DNA from: VRUE01 sp035557635
GTDB taxonomy: Bacteria > Actinomycetota > Thermoleophilia > Solirubrobacterales > 70-9
NCBI GenBank assembly: GCA_035557635.1
Contig: DATMDR010000046.1
Location: 25,480 to 89,479 of the forward strand
Length of the DNA: 64,000 bases
Direction: 5' to 3'
Shown: positions 47,205 to 55,109 of the stretch, piece after piece
Layout of the letters: each line of letters starts with the position of its first letter
Numbering within the stretch: position 1 is the first letter of the stretch
Notes under the pieces: generated by a model
What the model was told of the DNA's origin: nothing
The model's input: the letters and a program-made list of their open reading frames with translations, nothing else
The model's database searches: none
Translations under genes and position numbers: made by a program

Positions 47205-47218
47205 CGCCCCCGTTCCGG

Positions 47219-47956
47219 TCAGCTCGTGGGATCGCTGGAGACCAGCGTTCCCACCTTCTCGCCGCTGACGATCCTATCTATGTTGTCCTCACCGGCCATG
47301 TTGAAGACGTAGATCGGCAGGTCGTTGTCCATGCAGAGGGAGAGGGCGGTCGAGTCCATCACCTTGAGGCCACGCTCGATCGCTTCTCGGTGGCCGATCG
47401 CCGGGATGAACTTTGCCTCGGGCTCGATCGCCGGGTCGGCGTCGTAAACACCCTCGACCCCGTTCTTGGCCATTAGGATCGCCTGCGCGTGGATCTCCAG
47501 GGCGCGCAGCGCCGCCGCTGTGTCGGTAGTGAAGAACGGGTTGCCGGTGCCGGCGGCGAAGATCACCACCCGCTGCTTCTCCAGGTGGCGCATCGCGCGG
47601 CGGCGGATGTAGGGCTCGGCCACCTCCTTGACGTCGATCGCGGAGAGAACCCGAGTGTGGGCGCCGAGCTTCTCCAGCGCGTCCTGGAGGGTGAGGGCGT
47701 TGAGGACGGTCGCCATCATCCCCATGTAGTCGCCGGTGGCGCGGTCCATCCCTTTTGCGGCGGCCTCGAGGCCGCGGTAGATGTTGCCGGCGCCGACCAC
47801 GATCGCCACCTCCACCCCGCGCTCGCGAATCGCCGCCACCTGGCGCGCGATCCGCTCCACCGCGGTGGCGTCGGTCCCGTACTCGAGATCGCCCATCAGC
47901 GCCTCCCCGGACAGCTTCAGGAGGATGCGGTCGAACTTGGGTTGCGGGGCGGCCAT
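47219..47956 (-). CDS. pyrH: UMP kinase
   Basis: A 245-residue amino-acid-kinase-fold enzyme that phosphorylates UMP to UDP. It shows LLKLSGEALMGD near residue 12, IVVGAGNIYRGLEA near 55, FAAGTGNPFFTTDTAA near 135 and MDSTALSLCMDNDLPIYVF near 205. The length is normal. It is the third gene of the rpsB operon, 32 nt after tsf. Confidence 0.96.
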   Translation of the reverse strand: MAAPQPKFDRILLKLSGEALMGDLEYGTDATAVERIARQVAAIRERGVEVAIVVGAGNIYRGLEAAAKGMDRATGDYMGMMATVLNALTLQDALEKLGAHTRVLSAIDVKEVAEPYIRRRAMRHLEKQRVVIFAAGTGNPFFTTDTAAALRALEIHAQAILMAKNGVEGVYDADPAIEPEAKFIPAIGHREAIERGLKVMDSTALSLCMDNDLPIYVFNMAGEDNIDRIVSGEKVGTLVSSDPTS

Positions 47957-47988
47957 CTACGGCCGCGACCCTACATCGCGGCCTTGCG

Positions 47989-48591
47989 TCATTCCCCGAC
48001 GCGGAAGTAGGAGAAGCGGGCGATGCGGATGTTCTCGCCCGTCTTCGCGGCCAGCTCCTGGCGCAGCTCCTCGATCGACTTCGAGTCGTGCTTGTCGGCG
48101 TTGACGTGCGACTGGTCGAGCAGGGCCACTTCGCTCGCCCACTTGGAGAGCTGGCCCTCGACGATCTTCTCGACCACGTTGTCGGGCTTGCCGTCCTCGC
48201 GCGCCTTCTCCTCGAAGACCCGCTTTTCCGCCTCGCGCTCCTCCGTTGGGATCTCCTCTGAGGAGACGTATTGCGGCGAGGTCGCGGCGACGTGCAGCGC
48301 GACCTCGTAGGCGAAGACCTTGAAGTCCTCGTTGCGAGCGACGAAGTCGGTCTCGCACTGGACTTCGACCATCGCCCCGACCTTGTCGTTGGCGTGGATG
48401 TAGGCGGCGACGACACCCTCGTCGGTACCGCGACCTTCGCGCTTGGCGGCCGATGCCTGTCCCTTCACCCTGAGGATCTCGATCGCCCGGTCCACATCCC
48501 CATCGGACTCGGTGAGCGCAGCCTTGCAATCCATCATCGCCGCCCCGGTCCGGTCCCGCAGCGCCTTCACGTCGGTAGCGGTGATGCTCAT
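47989..48591 (-). CDS. tsf: Elongation factor Ts, short form
   Basis: A 200-residue EF-Ts, the nucleotide exchange factor of EF-Tu. The N-terminal UBA-like domain reads VKALRDRTGAAMMDCKAAL, and the exchange core has VQCETDFVARNEDFK. It lacks the longer C-terminal core subdomain of the ~280-residue form, as in Thermus EF-Ts. Its start overlaps the rpsB stop by 4 nt. Confidence 0.95.
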   Translation of the reverse strand: MSITATDVKALRDRTGAAMMDCKAALTESDGDVDRAIEILRVKGQASAAKREGRGTDEGVVAAYIHANDKVGAMVEVQCETDFVARNEDFKVFAYEVALHVAATSPQYVSSEEIPTEEREAEKRVFEEKAREDGKPDNVVEKIVEGQLSKWASEVALLDQSHVNADKHDSKSIEELRQELAAKTGENIRIARFSYFRVGE

Positions 48592-49751
48592 TTCCCCTCC
48601 CCCTCAGCAGCAACAGGCGCGGGAGCCTTCTCCTCGGCAGCCGGAGCCTCTGGAGCTTTCCCCTCAGCGGCTGGAGCCTCCGAGCTTTTCGCCGGGGCTT
48701 TCTCCCCAGCTGGACCCTGCGGTGCTTTGCTCGGAACCGCTCCCTCCGCGGGTGGCGCTGCAGGGGGGACCGCCCCCGAGGAAGCTTTAGCTACCGCAGG
48801 GGGCGGTGGGTCCCCTGCAGCGACAGGACCCGCGGCCGGAACGCTCTGTCCCGCGGACTGGGCCGCCTGGCCTGCGGCTGGAGCGGCCTGCGCCGCTTTT
48901 GCCTGTGCCGCGACTTGCGCCGCCACAGCTTTCGCTTCAGCCTCTTTTTTAGCCGCCTCCTGGGCCGCCAAACGCTCTTTCTCTTCTTCCTCGCGCTTCT
49001 TCCGCTCTTCTTCCTCCTTCTTGCGGCGCTCCATCTCCTCGGCGAGGCGGCGCTCCTCCTTCACCCGCCAGGAGCCGGCGCCCTCCTCGATCGCGGAGCC
49101 GACGGTGCCGATCACCAGCTCGCAGGAGCGGATCGCGTCATCGTTGCCGGGGATCACGTAGTCGACTGGCTTCGGGTCGCAGTTGGTGTCGACCAGGCCG
49201 ATGATCGGAATCCGCAGGCGGGCAGCCTCGCGGACGGCGATCTCCTCGGTTTTGAGGTCGGTGACGAAGACGGCGTCGGGGAGGCGCTCCATGTCCCGCA
49301 CCCCACCGAGGTTGAACTCGAGCTTGGCCAGCTCGGCCTGCATTCCCATCCGCTCCTTGGTCGGCAGCAGCTCGAGCTTGCCCTCTTCCTTCCAGCCGTT
49401 GAGCTCGTGCAGGCGGGCGATCCGCGCCGACATCGTGTTGAAGTTGGTCAGCAGGCCGCCTAGCCAGCGCTGGCTGACGTAGGGCATCTTGCAGCGGGCG
49501 GCCCACTCCTCGACCGGCCCGCGAGCCTGCTTCTTGGTGCCGACGAAGAGCACGGTGCCGCCACCGCTCGCCAGCTCGCCAGCGAAGCGCCGCGCGTTCT
49601 CCAGCAGCTCCTCGGTCTGGATCAGGTCGATGATGTGGATCCCGTCCAGCTCGCCGAAGATGTAGCGGCGCATGTTCGGGTTCCAGCGGCGCGTCTGGTG
49701 GCCGAAGTGAACTCCGGCTTCCAGCAGTTCCCTGAGGCCTGCCTCTGCCAT
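48588..49751 (-). CDS. rpsB: Ribosomal protein S2 with a long low-complexity C-terminal extension
   Basis: 387 residues, about 130 more than a normal S2. Residues 1-245 are a standard uS2 with HFGHQTRRWNPNM, FVGTKKQARGPVEEWA and IGLVDTNCDPKPVDYVIPGN. Residues 246-290 are a charged Glu/Lys helix, and the remainder is Ala/Pro/Glu-rich. Residues ~306-334 are encoded by a PAL84 palindrome inserted in frame. The ATG has AAGGAG 8 nt upstream. S2 is the first gene of the translation/lipid operon. The tail probably extends from the 30S surface; its function is unknown. Confidence 0.93.
   Translation of the reverse strand: MAEAGLRELLEAGVHFGHQTRRWNPNMRRYIFGELDGIHIIDLIQTEELLENARRFAGELASGGGTVLFVGTKKQARGPVEEWAARCKMPYVSQRWLGGLLTNFNTMSARIARLHELNGWKEEGKLELLPTKERMGMQAELAKLEFNLGGVRDMERLPDAVFVTDLKTEEIAVREAARLRIPIIGLVDTNCDPKPVDYVIPGNDDAIRSCELVIGTVGSAIEEGAGSWRVKEERRLAEEMERRKKEEEERKKREEEEKERLAAQEAAKKEAEAKAVAAQVAAQAKAAQAAPAAGQAAQSAGQSVPAAGPVAAGDPPPPAVAKASSGAVPPAAPPAEGAVPSKAPQGPAGEKAPAKSSEAPAAEGKAPEAPAAEEKAPAPVAAEGEGK
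48751..48834. repeat. PAL84 palindromic repeat, in-frame copy inside rpsB
   Basis: 84 nt (28 codons) matching 40821-40904 at 75 positions. The arms CGCTGCAGGGG then ACCGCCCCC pair with GGGGGCGGT then CCCCTGCAGCG almost without interruption; the apex keeps GAGGAAGCTTTAGCTACCG. On the minus strand it is read as AGPVAAGDPPPPAVAKASSG followed by AVPP, without a stop, so the rpsB frame is preserved. Confidence 0.8.
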
Positions 49752-49799
49752 TGCGATCTCCTTGGTTTTGAGGGTGAGATCCCGTCGCCCTAGCCGGAA

Positions 49800-49816
49800 C
49801 CCGGCGGTGTGCCGGG
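49800..49816 (-). promoter_or_regulatory. Small hairpin in the rpsB leader
   Basis: CCCGGC and GCCGGG pair over 6 bp around a 5-nt loop, in the ~95-nt untranslated region before rpsB. S2 leaders in other bacteria bind S2 for autoregulation; this hairpin is short and the link is speculative. Confidence 0.25.
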
Positions 49817-49861
49817 CAGGATCCGAGTTGCGCGGACGGGGGTTGGTTTAAAGGTCTGCCG

Positions 49862-49867
49862 ATTGTA
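49862..49867 (-). promoter_or_regulatory. Putative -10 element of the rpsB operon
   Basis: TACAAT on the minus strand, 110 nt before the rpsB ATG, just after the rluD-like gene. No good -35 is seen at 17 nt. Unlike the leaderless promoters in this window, it would give a true leader with a Shine-Dalgarno. Confidence 0.3.
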
Positions 49868-49882
49868 GAGCGCGAAGCTCGA

Positions 49883-50563
49883 TCAGGCGGCTCGCGCGGC
49901 GGCCAGCGCGGCGGCCAGGTCGGCAGGCAGCTCGGAGGCAAACGAGAGCCGCTCGCCGCTCTCGGGGTGCGCGAAGGAGAGGCGGTGAGCGTGCAGGAAC
50001 TGGCGCTCCAGGCCGTACTTGGGCTCGCCGCCGTAGGTGGCGTCGCCGGCCAGTGGGTGACCGATCGCGGCGAAGTGGGCGCGGATCTGGTGGGTGCGTC
50101 CGGTCTCCAGGCGTGCCTCGAGGTATGTCTCGTGCGTCAGCGCCTCCAGGGCCTCGAAGTGCGTACGGGCCTGGCGCGAGGCGGCGCCGGAGACGGCCAT
50201 GCGATGGCGCTGGCGCGAGGCGCGGCCGATCGGCGCGTCGATCGTGCCGGTGCGGGACGCGAGCTGACCGCGGGCGAGGGCCAGGTAGGCCCGCTCGACC
50301 TCGCGGCGGCGAACCTGAGCCTGCAGGGCGGCGTGGGCGGCGTCGCTGCGGGCGACGACCATCAGGCCGCTCGTCCCCTTGTCGAGGCGGTGGACGATCC
50401 CGGGGCGCTCCGGGTCCTCCCCGCCGCCAAGGATCTCGGCCAGCTCGGAGACCAGGGTCGGCCCGTGATGCGAGGGGGCCGGGTGGACGACCAGCCCGGC
50501 CGGCTTATCGACGACCGCGAGCGCCTCGTCGAGGTGGACGACCCGCAGCTCGCCCTCAGCCAT
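49883..50563 (-). CDS. RluA-family pseudouridine synthase (RluD-like) without S4 domain
   Basis: A 226-residue enzyme that isomerises uridine in rRNA. The catalytic Asp61 lies in PGIVHRLDKGTSGLMVVA. The usual partner motifs are ERAYLALARG, TGRTHQIRAHFAAIGHPLAGD and FLHAHRLSFAHP. RluD normally has an N-terminal S4 RNA-binding domain of ~70 residues; this protein starts directly at the catalytic fold. It overlaps the lspA end by 8 nt, the common lspA-rluD arrangement. Confidence 0.92.
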   Translation of the reverse strand: MAEGELRVVHLDEALAVVDKPAGLVVHPAPSHHGPTLVSELAEILGGGEDPERPGIVHRLDKGTSGLMVVARSDAAHAALQAQVRRREVERAYLALARGQLASRTGTIDAPIGRASRQRHRMAVSGAASRQARTHFEALEALTHETYLEARLETGRTHQIRAHFAAIGHPLAGDATYGGEPKYGLERQFLHAHRLSFAHPESGERLSFASELPADLAAALAAARAA

Positions 50564-51026
50564 CGGATGCTCCCTGCGGCTGGGTCAGGTAGAGGAGCGC
50601 GAGCAGGAGCACGCCCGCGACGATCGCGATGTCGGCGAGGTTGAAGGGCGGCCAGGAGAGGAAATCGACGTAGTCGGTGACAGCGCCCTCGAGCACGCGA
50701 TCGATGAGGTTGCCGAGCGCGCCGCCTGCCAGCAGCCCGACCGCCACCCACATCCCGGGGCGGGCGGGGTCGCGGGCGAGGAGATAGCCGACCGCGCCGA
50801 GAGCCGCGAGGCTGAACAGGATCAGCGCCTCTCCCCCGCCGCTGGCCAGCCCGAAGGCGACGCCGCTGTTGTGGGAGAGCGTCAGCTCGAGCGGGCCGAG
50901 CACGTCGACTCGCTCGCCGGTGACCAGGCTGGCCTCGACCAGCGCCTTGGAGAGCTGGTCGAGAGCGACCACGACGACGGCGAGAGCTCCGGCCAGGAGC
51001 CAGGCGCGCTTCGCCGGCGGGCTCAC
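50556..51026 (-). CDS. lspA: Lipoprotein signal peptidase (signal peptidase II)
   Basis: A 156-residue membrane protease that cleaves prolipoproteins such as the cupredoxin lipoprotein at 7467. Four hydrophobic helices are visible, with DQLSKALVE near residue 23, the catalytic Asp in GGALGNLIDRV near residue 105 and the second in PPFNLADIAIV near residue 130. The GTG start overlaps the YggT stop (GTGA). Confidence 0.95.
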   Translation of the reverse strand: MSPPAKRAWLLAGALAVVVVALDQLSKALVEASLVTGERVDVLGPLELTLSHNSGVAFGLASGGGEALILFSLAALGAVGYLLARDPARPGMWVAVGLLAGGALGNLIDRVLEGAVTDYVDFLSWPPFNLADIAIVAGVLLLALLYLTQPQGASDG

Positions 51027-51325
51027 CCTTGGATCAGGCCGACGACCAGGCCCTGCAGGACGAACAGCACGATGACGCCGACGATCGGGCTGAGATCGAG
51101 GGCGAAGCCGCCGCCCCCGATCGGGGGCAGGATGCGGCGGAAGAGGTTGAGGTAGGGGTTGGTCGCCTCGGTGACGAAGTCGAGCGCCGCGCGCAGCCAG
51201 CGGTTGTAGGGCATCCGCGGCACCCACGAGATCAGCACGTTGATGAAGATCAGGACGATGTAGACGAGGAAGAGCGCGCTGACGTAATCGGCGACGTCGT
51301 TGCGGGCGAGGGCGAGGGCGATCAC
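51023..51325 (-). CDS. YggT-family membrane protein
   Basis: A 100-residue protein with two hydrophobic segments (residues 13-35 and 75-97) joined by the family block SWVPRMPYNRWLRAALDFV and TEATNPYLNLFRRILPPIGG. YggT proteins stand next to sepF in most Gram-positive division clusters and are linked to osmotic tolerance or division; the activity is unknown. The GTG start overlaps the proC stop, and its own stop overlaps the lspA start. Confidence 0.9.
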   Translation of the reverse strand: MIALALARNDVADYVSALFLVYIVLIFINVLISWVPRMPYNRWLRAALDFVTEATNPYLNLFRRILPPIGGGGFALDLSPIVGVIVLFVLQGLVVGLIQG

Positions 51326-52059
51326 CCTCGCATCCTCTCAAGCGAGGCCCGCACGGCAGCCTCGAACGCTTCGCGTGCCCCTTCCCGGTCCAGGGCGTCC
51401 AGCCCGGCCTCGGTGCTGCCACCCGGAGACGCCACTGCCTCGCGCACGTGAGCCGGGTGCTTAATCCGCAGCAGCGCCGCCGTCCCAGCGGTCGTCTCGA
51501 CCACCAGCTCCCTCGCCAGCTCCTCGTCCAGCCCCGCGTCGGCCCCGGCATCGGCCAGCGCCTCGACGGCCAGCGCCAGGTAGGCCGGCGCACACCCCAT
51601 CACGGCGGTGGCGGCGTCGAACTGCTCGTCGGGCAGCTCCACGACGTGCCCGAGCAGATCGAGCAGTGCCCGCACCTCCGGCGAGGCGGCACCGGCGAGA
51701 CACAGCACTCCCTTGCGCACCTCGACCGCCACGTTGGGCATCACCCGGCTTGCGTCTGCGGCTGGGAACGCGGCTTCGACCATCTCCAGCGGGGTGGCGC
51801 CGAGCAGTGAGAGCACCGCTTTCGCCCCCTGGAGCTCCTCCGCGACTTCTCCCAGCCTCGCCGGCTTGATCGCGAGGACGAGCAGGTCCGCCCTCTCGGC
51901 CAGCTCCGCATTCGAGTCAAGCGCCTCTCCGTCGACCTCGTCGGCTAGCCCCGCGGCCCGCCCAGAGCCGGAATCGGTGAACAGCAGCTCGGCCTCGCCG
52001 ACCCATCCCCGCGCCATTGCCGCGGCCATGCTTCCGGACCCACAGAACCCGACGATCAC
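51322..52059 (-). CDS. proC: Pyrroline-5-carboxylate reductase
   Basis: A 245-residue NADPH-dependent enzyme for the last step of proline synthesis. It begins with IVGFCGSGSMAAAMARGW (Rossmann motif GxGxM variant), has LVLAIKPARLGEVAEEL, then VMPNVAVEVRKG, and the C-terminal dimer domain with HVREAVASPGGSTEAGL. GTG 52059 is chosen because it begins the Rossmann strand; upstream in-frame residues do not fit. proC between sepF and yggT is a frequent arrangement in Gram-positives. A short GGGAGG/CCTCCC stem lies between sepF and proC at 52086-52107. Confidence 0.92.
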   Translation of the reverse strand: MIVGFCGSGSMAAAMARGWVGEAELLFTDSGSGRAAGLADEVDGEALDSNAELAERADLLVLAIKPARLGEVAEELQGAKAVLSLLGATPLEMVEAAFPAADASRVMPNVAVEVRKGVLCLAGAASPEVRALLDLLGHVVELPDEQFDAATAVMGCAPAYLALAVEALADAGADAGLDEELARELVVETTAGTAALLRIKHPAHVREAVASPGGSTEAGLDALDREGAREAFEAAVRASLERMRG

Positions 52060-52111
52060 AGTCCGCAGCCTAGTCGTGGCTTGTGAGGGAGGAGTACCGA
52101 CCCTCCCCACG

Positions 52112-52648
52112 CTAGGACTGGTTGAAGAACCCCTTGTCGATCAGCCGTGCCTTCTCCTCGGCCGAGACCTCGACGTTGCGCGGGGAGAGCAGGAAGATCT
52201 TCTCGGCAATCCGCTGCATGCCGCCGTCGAGGGCGTAGGTCAGGCCGGAGCAGAAGTCGATCATCCGCTTCGAGAGCTCGTGGTCGGTCGTCTGCAGGTT
52301 GAGGATCACCGGCACCGACCGTTTGAACTGATCGGCGACCTGCTGAGCGTCGTTGAAGTTGCGCGGGATCACCAGGTGGACCTGGACCTCGGAGTCGCCG
52401 TTGCCAACCGGGCGCAGGGTGCGCGTGCGGGTGGCCGAGATCGGCTCGTCGTCGGCGAAGATGTCGTCGATCTCGTCGCGCCGGGAGCGTCGCGACGAGG
52501 GCAGCCGGCGCACCTGGGCCGATTCGCGCCTGGCTTCGATCTCCTCGTCGCCGAGGTCGAAGTCTTCCTCGTACTCGGGACCGTGATCGTGATCCTCGGC
52601 CAAGCCGAAGTAGACCAGCGCTCTATGCCATGTGTCGCGGATAGCCAT
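52112..52648 (-). CDS. sepF: Cell division protein SepF
   Basis: A 178-residue protein. It has an N-terminal amphipathic membrane-binding helix (IRDTWHRALVYFGLA), an acidic and basic disordered linker (residues 19-80), and the C-terminal DUF552 core with VHLVIPRNFNDAQQVADQF and ILNLQTTDHELSKRMIDF. SepF polymerises, tethers FtsZ to the membrane and is essential in actinobacteria lacking FtsA. AGAGG lies ahead of the ATG. yggS and pgeF precede it; ftsZ itself is not in the window. Confidence 0.96.
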   Translation of the reverse strand: MAIRDTWHRALVYFGLAEDHDHGPEYEEDFDLGDEEIEARRESAQVRRLPSSRRSRRDEIDDIFADDEPISATRTRTLRPVGNGDSEVQVHLVIPRNFNDAQQVADQFKRSVPVILNLQTTDHELSKRMIDFCSGLTYALDGGMQRIAEKIFLLSPRNVEVSAEEKARLIDKGFFNQS

Positions 52649-52707
52649 GGGTTTTCGCCTCTTTCGGCTCCAGCCGATCGAATCCTCTACGGATTATGGC
52701 TCAATCA

Positions 52708-53340
52708 TCACATGTAGAGGGCGGTGCCGAGCCGCACGATCGTCGCTCCCTCCTCGACTGCCACCCGCCAGTCCTGCGAGGTGCCCATCGAGAGCCGCTC
52801 CAGCCCGTGCTCGGAGGCGAGCTCGGCGAGGCGGGCGAAGTGCGGTCGCGAGTCCTCGGGGTCCTGACTGAAGGGCGGCATCGTCATCAGGCCGGAGACG
52901 CGCGCCGGGCAGCGCCCGAGGAAGGTGCCGAGCTCACTCGACACCACCCCGCCCTTGCCCTCCTCGCCGGCGACGTTGACCTCGACCAGGATCTCGGTCT
53001 CGTCGTCGCCGTGGCGGCGCAGCTGCTCCAGCGCCGACTCGGTGGCGACCGAGTGGATCAGGCGGCAGGCCGGCAGCAGCTGCTTCACCTTGCGGCTCTG
53101 CAGGTTGCCGATGAAGTCCCACTCGAAGTCCGCGGCCCAGCGCTCCTGCTTGATGGCCAGGTCCTGCTGGCGGTTCTCCCCCACCAGTCGCACGCCGGCC
53201 TCGGCAAGGGCACCCATCTCCTCGGCGGGCACGTACTTGCTGGCAGCGAGAATCTCGACTTCATTGCCCGCGACCGAGCGCACCTGCTCCAGGTTGGCGG
53301 CGATCTTCGCCGGATCGAGGCCGTGGATCAGTCCCGGCAC
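52708..53340 (-). CDS. YggS-family PLP homeostasis protein
   Basis: A 210-residue alanine-racemase-fold PLP-binding protein. The PLP lysine is in EILAASKYVPAEEM near residue 33. The rest of the family pattern is RLVGENRQQDLAIKQ, WDFIGNLQSRKVK, LVEVNVAGEEGKGG and RLSMGTSQDWRVAVEEGAT. It balances cytoplasmic PLP and has no enzymatic activity. The GTG at 53340 lies one base after the pgeF stop. It forms the standard pgeF-yggS-sepF trio. Confidence 0.94.
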   Translation of the reverse strand: MPGLIHGLDPAKIAANLEQVRSVAGNEVEILAASKYVPAEEMGALAEAGVRLVGENRQQDLAIKQERWAADFEWDFIGNLQSRKVKQLLPACRLIHSVATESALEQLRRHGDDETEILVEVNVAGEEGKGGVVSSELGTFLGRCPARVSGLMTMPPFSQDPEDSRPHFARLAELASEHGLERLSMGTSQDWRVAVEEGATIVRLGTALYM

Positions 53341-53341
53341 G

Positions 53342-54007
53342 TCAGGGCCCCTCCCCGGTGAGCCAAACGAGGCCCCCCTGACGGCCAGGACCGCCGTCGC
53401 GCCTGTGCGAGAAGAGGAGCCCCTCCTCGCAACGCGTGCATAGGCCTGCGACCTCGACCTCCTCCACACCCGCCCGCCGCAACTGCTGCCGAGCCGCCTC
53501 GGGGAGGTCGAGCATCCGCCCCGAGGAGACCCCGTCGTCGAGGCCGGAGAATGCCGCGAGCACCTCGTCGCCGACCTCATAGCAGCACGGACCGATCCCC
53601 GGACCGACCGCTGCCGCCGTGGCGTCGACCGCCTCGACACCGCGTGCGACGATTCCCGCCGCCAGGCCACGCCAGCCGCAGTGGAGGATCGCCGCCCCTC
53701 CTGGTCCGGCGACGGCGACCGGCAGGCAGTCGGCCGTGTAGACCAGGCCGGCCATGCCGGGTGACCGGATCACGTGCCCGTCGACCTCGACAGGGCCCGT
53801 GGCCGCATCGCTGCTCTCATGAAAGGCCAGTTGGGCGCCGTGCACCTGCCGACCGTGGAAGACGCGCGCGGAGGCGATGCCGATGGCGGCGACGGCACGT
53901 TCGTGGCCATCCTTCAGCGATCCGGCTGTCCGGGTCGTGAAGGCCGCGGTAGCGCCGGGCAGGCGCGACTCCAGCCAGCGAACCCCGTCCGCCTCACGCC
54001 ACTCCAT
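53342..54007 (-). CDS. pgeF: Peptidoglycan editing factor / LACC1-type purine nucleoside phosphorylase
   Basis: A 221-residue protein of the YfiH/Cu-oxidase_4 family. The Zn/Cu ligands are His in GRQVHGAQL, Cys in YTADCLPVAV and His in ILHCGWRGLAAG. Family members phosphorolyse purine nucleosides and remove misincorporated L-serine from peptidoglycan precursors. It is shorter than the typical 240-250. Its start overlaps the cca end by 14 nt. Confidence 0.93.
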   Translation of the reverse strand: MEWREADGVRWLESRLPGATAAFTTRTAGSLKDGHERAVAAIGIASARVFHGRQVHGAQLAFHESSDAATGPVEVDGHVIRSPGMAGLVYTADCLPVAVAGPGGAAILHCGWRGLAAGIVARGVEAVDATAAAVGPGIGPCCYEVGDEVLAAFSGLDDGVSSGRMLDLPEAARQQLRRAGVEEVEVAGLCTRCEEGLLFSHRRDGGPGRQGGLVWLTGEGP

Positions 54008-55109
54008 CGTCCCCCCGCGCGGCGGCGAGGGCGGCCTCCAGCTCGTCCTGGCGCCCCTCGATCTCGCCGTCCAGCTTGCGACGCAGCGCCCGGTCGAGGC
54101 CGCGCCCGACCGCGGGCCCCTGCGGGATCCCGGCGGCGATCAGGTCCTCTCCGTCGATCTCGAGCGACACCGTGCCCCATTCGAGCAGGTACTCGTCGAG
54201 CCATTCCGCCCCCTGCGCCCGGGCCAGCGCCAGCTCGACGGGGTCGTGGCGGCGGGCCCGCTCGACGCCTTCCGAGGGTCGCTCCGGTTGCGCGGCGGCG
54301 AGCTCCTCCTCGCCCCCTGGCGGTCCCAGCGCCGCCCTCAGCACCGTCGCGGCGCGGGGAGCGGCCTCCCGCCAGGGCGGCGCCGAGAGCAGGTCCGCCA
54401 CCCGCCCGGCGAGCTCGATCCCACCGGGCCGTATCTCCACCAATCCCCACTCGGCGAGCAGGCGGAAGCCGCGGGCCGGCTCGGACTCGGCGGCCAGGCG
54501 CAGCAGGTCCGCCTGTCGGCGGTCGACTGAGACCGTGCCGAGATCCGCCGCCCGCAGCAGCGCCAAGGTTTTCGGCTCGACCTCGAAGCCGAAGCGCGCC
54601 GCGTAACGGGCGGCACGCAGCGCCCGCGTCGGGTCGTCCTCGAAGGAGCGGGGATGGAGGACGCGCAGCAGGCCGGCGTCGAGGTCGGCCCGGCCGCCAT
54701 GGGGGTCGACCAGCTCGCGGTCCCCCTGCAGCGGGATCGCCATCGCGTTGATCGTGAAGTCGCGACGGGCGAGGTCGGCCTCGAGACCGGCGGCGGGCTC
54801 CACCACGGGGAGTGCGCCGGGCTGTGGGTAGGTCTCGGCGCGGGCGGAGGCGATGTCGATCTCGTGACCGTCGAGCCTGGCCTTGGCGGTGGCGAAGCGC
54901 TCGTGCTCGACCACGTCGGCGCCGAGCCGGGTGGCGAGGGCGACGGCGTCGCCGACGACGACCAGGTCGATGTCGCCACGGGCGCGACCGAGCAGCAGGT
55001 CGCGCACGGCTCCGCCGACCAGGTACACGGGCTGCTCGCCGGCCGCGCCGGCGACCTCCTCCAGCTCCGGGTAGGCGCTTCGCAGAGCCGCGGCCAGCTC
55101 CTCGATCAC
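53994..55109 (-). CDS. CCA tRNA nucleotidyltransferase/poly(A) polymerase family protein
   Basis: A 371-residue class II nucleotidyltransferase. The head has YLVGGAVRDLLLGRARGDIDLVV with the DxD metal ligands, ARRDFTINAMAI and DPHGGRADLDAGLLRVLHP; the neck has DDPTRALRAARYAARFGFEVEP. The C-terminal region is Ala/Arg-rich and lacks an HD domain. It adds or repairs CCA ends of tRNA, but sequence alone does not separate this from an A-adding enzyme. Its position between hisF and pgeF, overlapping hisF by 4 nt, is unusual. Confidence 0.88.
   Translation of the reverse strand: MIEELAAALRSAYPELEEVAGAAGEQPVYLVGGAVRDLLLGRARGDIDLVVVGDAVALATRLGADVVEHERFATAKARLDGHEIDIASARAETYPQPGALPVVEPAAGLEADLARRDFTINAMAIPLQGDRELVDPHGGRADLDAGLLRVLHPRSFEDDPTRALRAARYAARFGFEVEPKTLALLRAADLGTVSVDRRQADLLRLAAESEPARGFRLLAEWGLVEIRPGGIELAGRVADLLSAPPWREAAPRAATVLRAALGPPGGEEELAAAQPERPSEGVERARRHDPVELALARAQGAEWLDEYLLEWGTVSLEIDGEDLIAAGIPQGPAVGRGLDRALRRKLDGEIEGRQDELEAALAAARGDDGVA

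Noticed and set aside
48600..48900. The rpsB tail as a frameshift artefact
   Set aside because: The frame stays open to a stop that overlaps the tsf start by 4 nt, the normal operon arrangement, so the tail is genuinely in frame.
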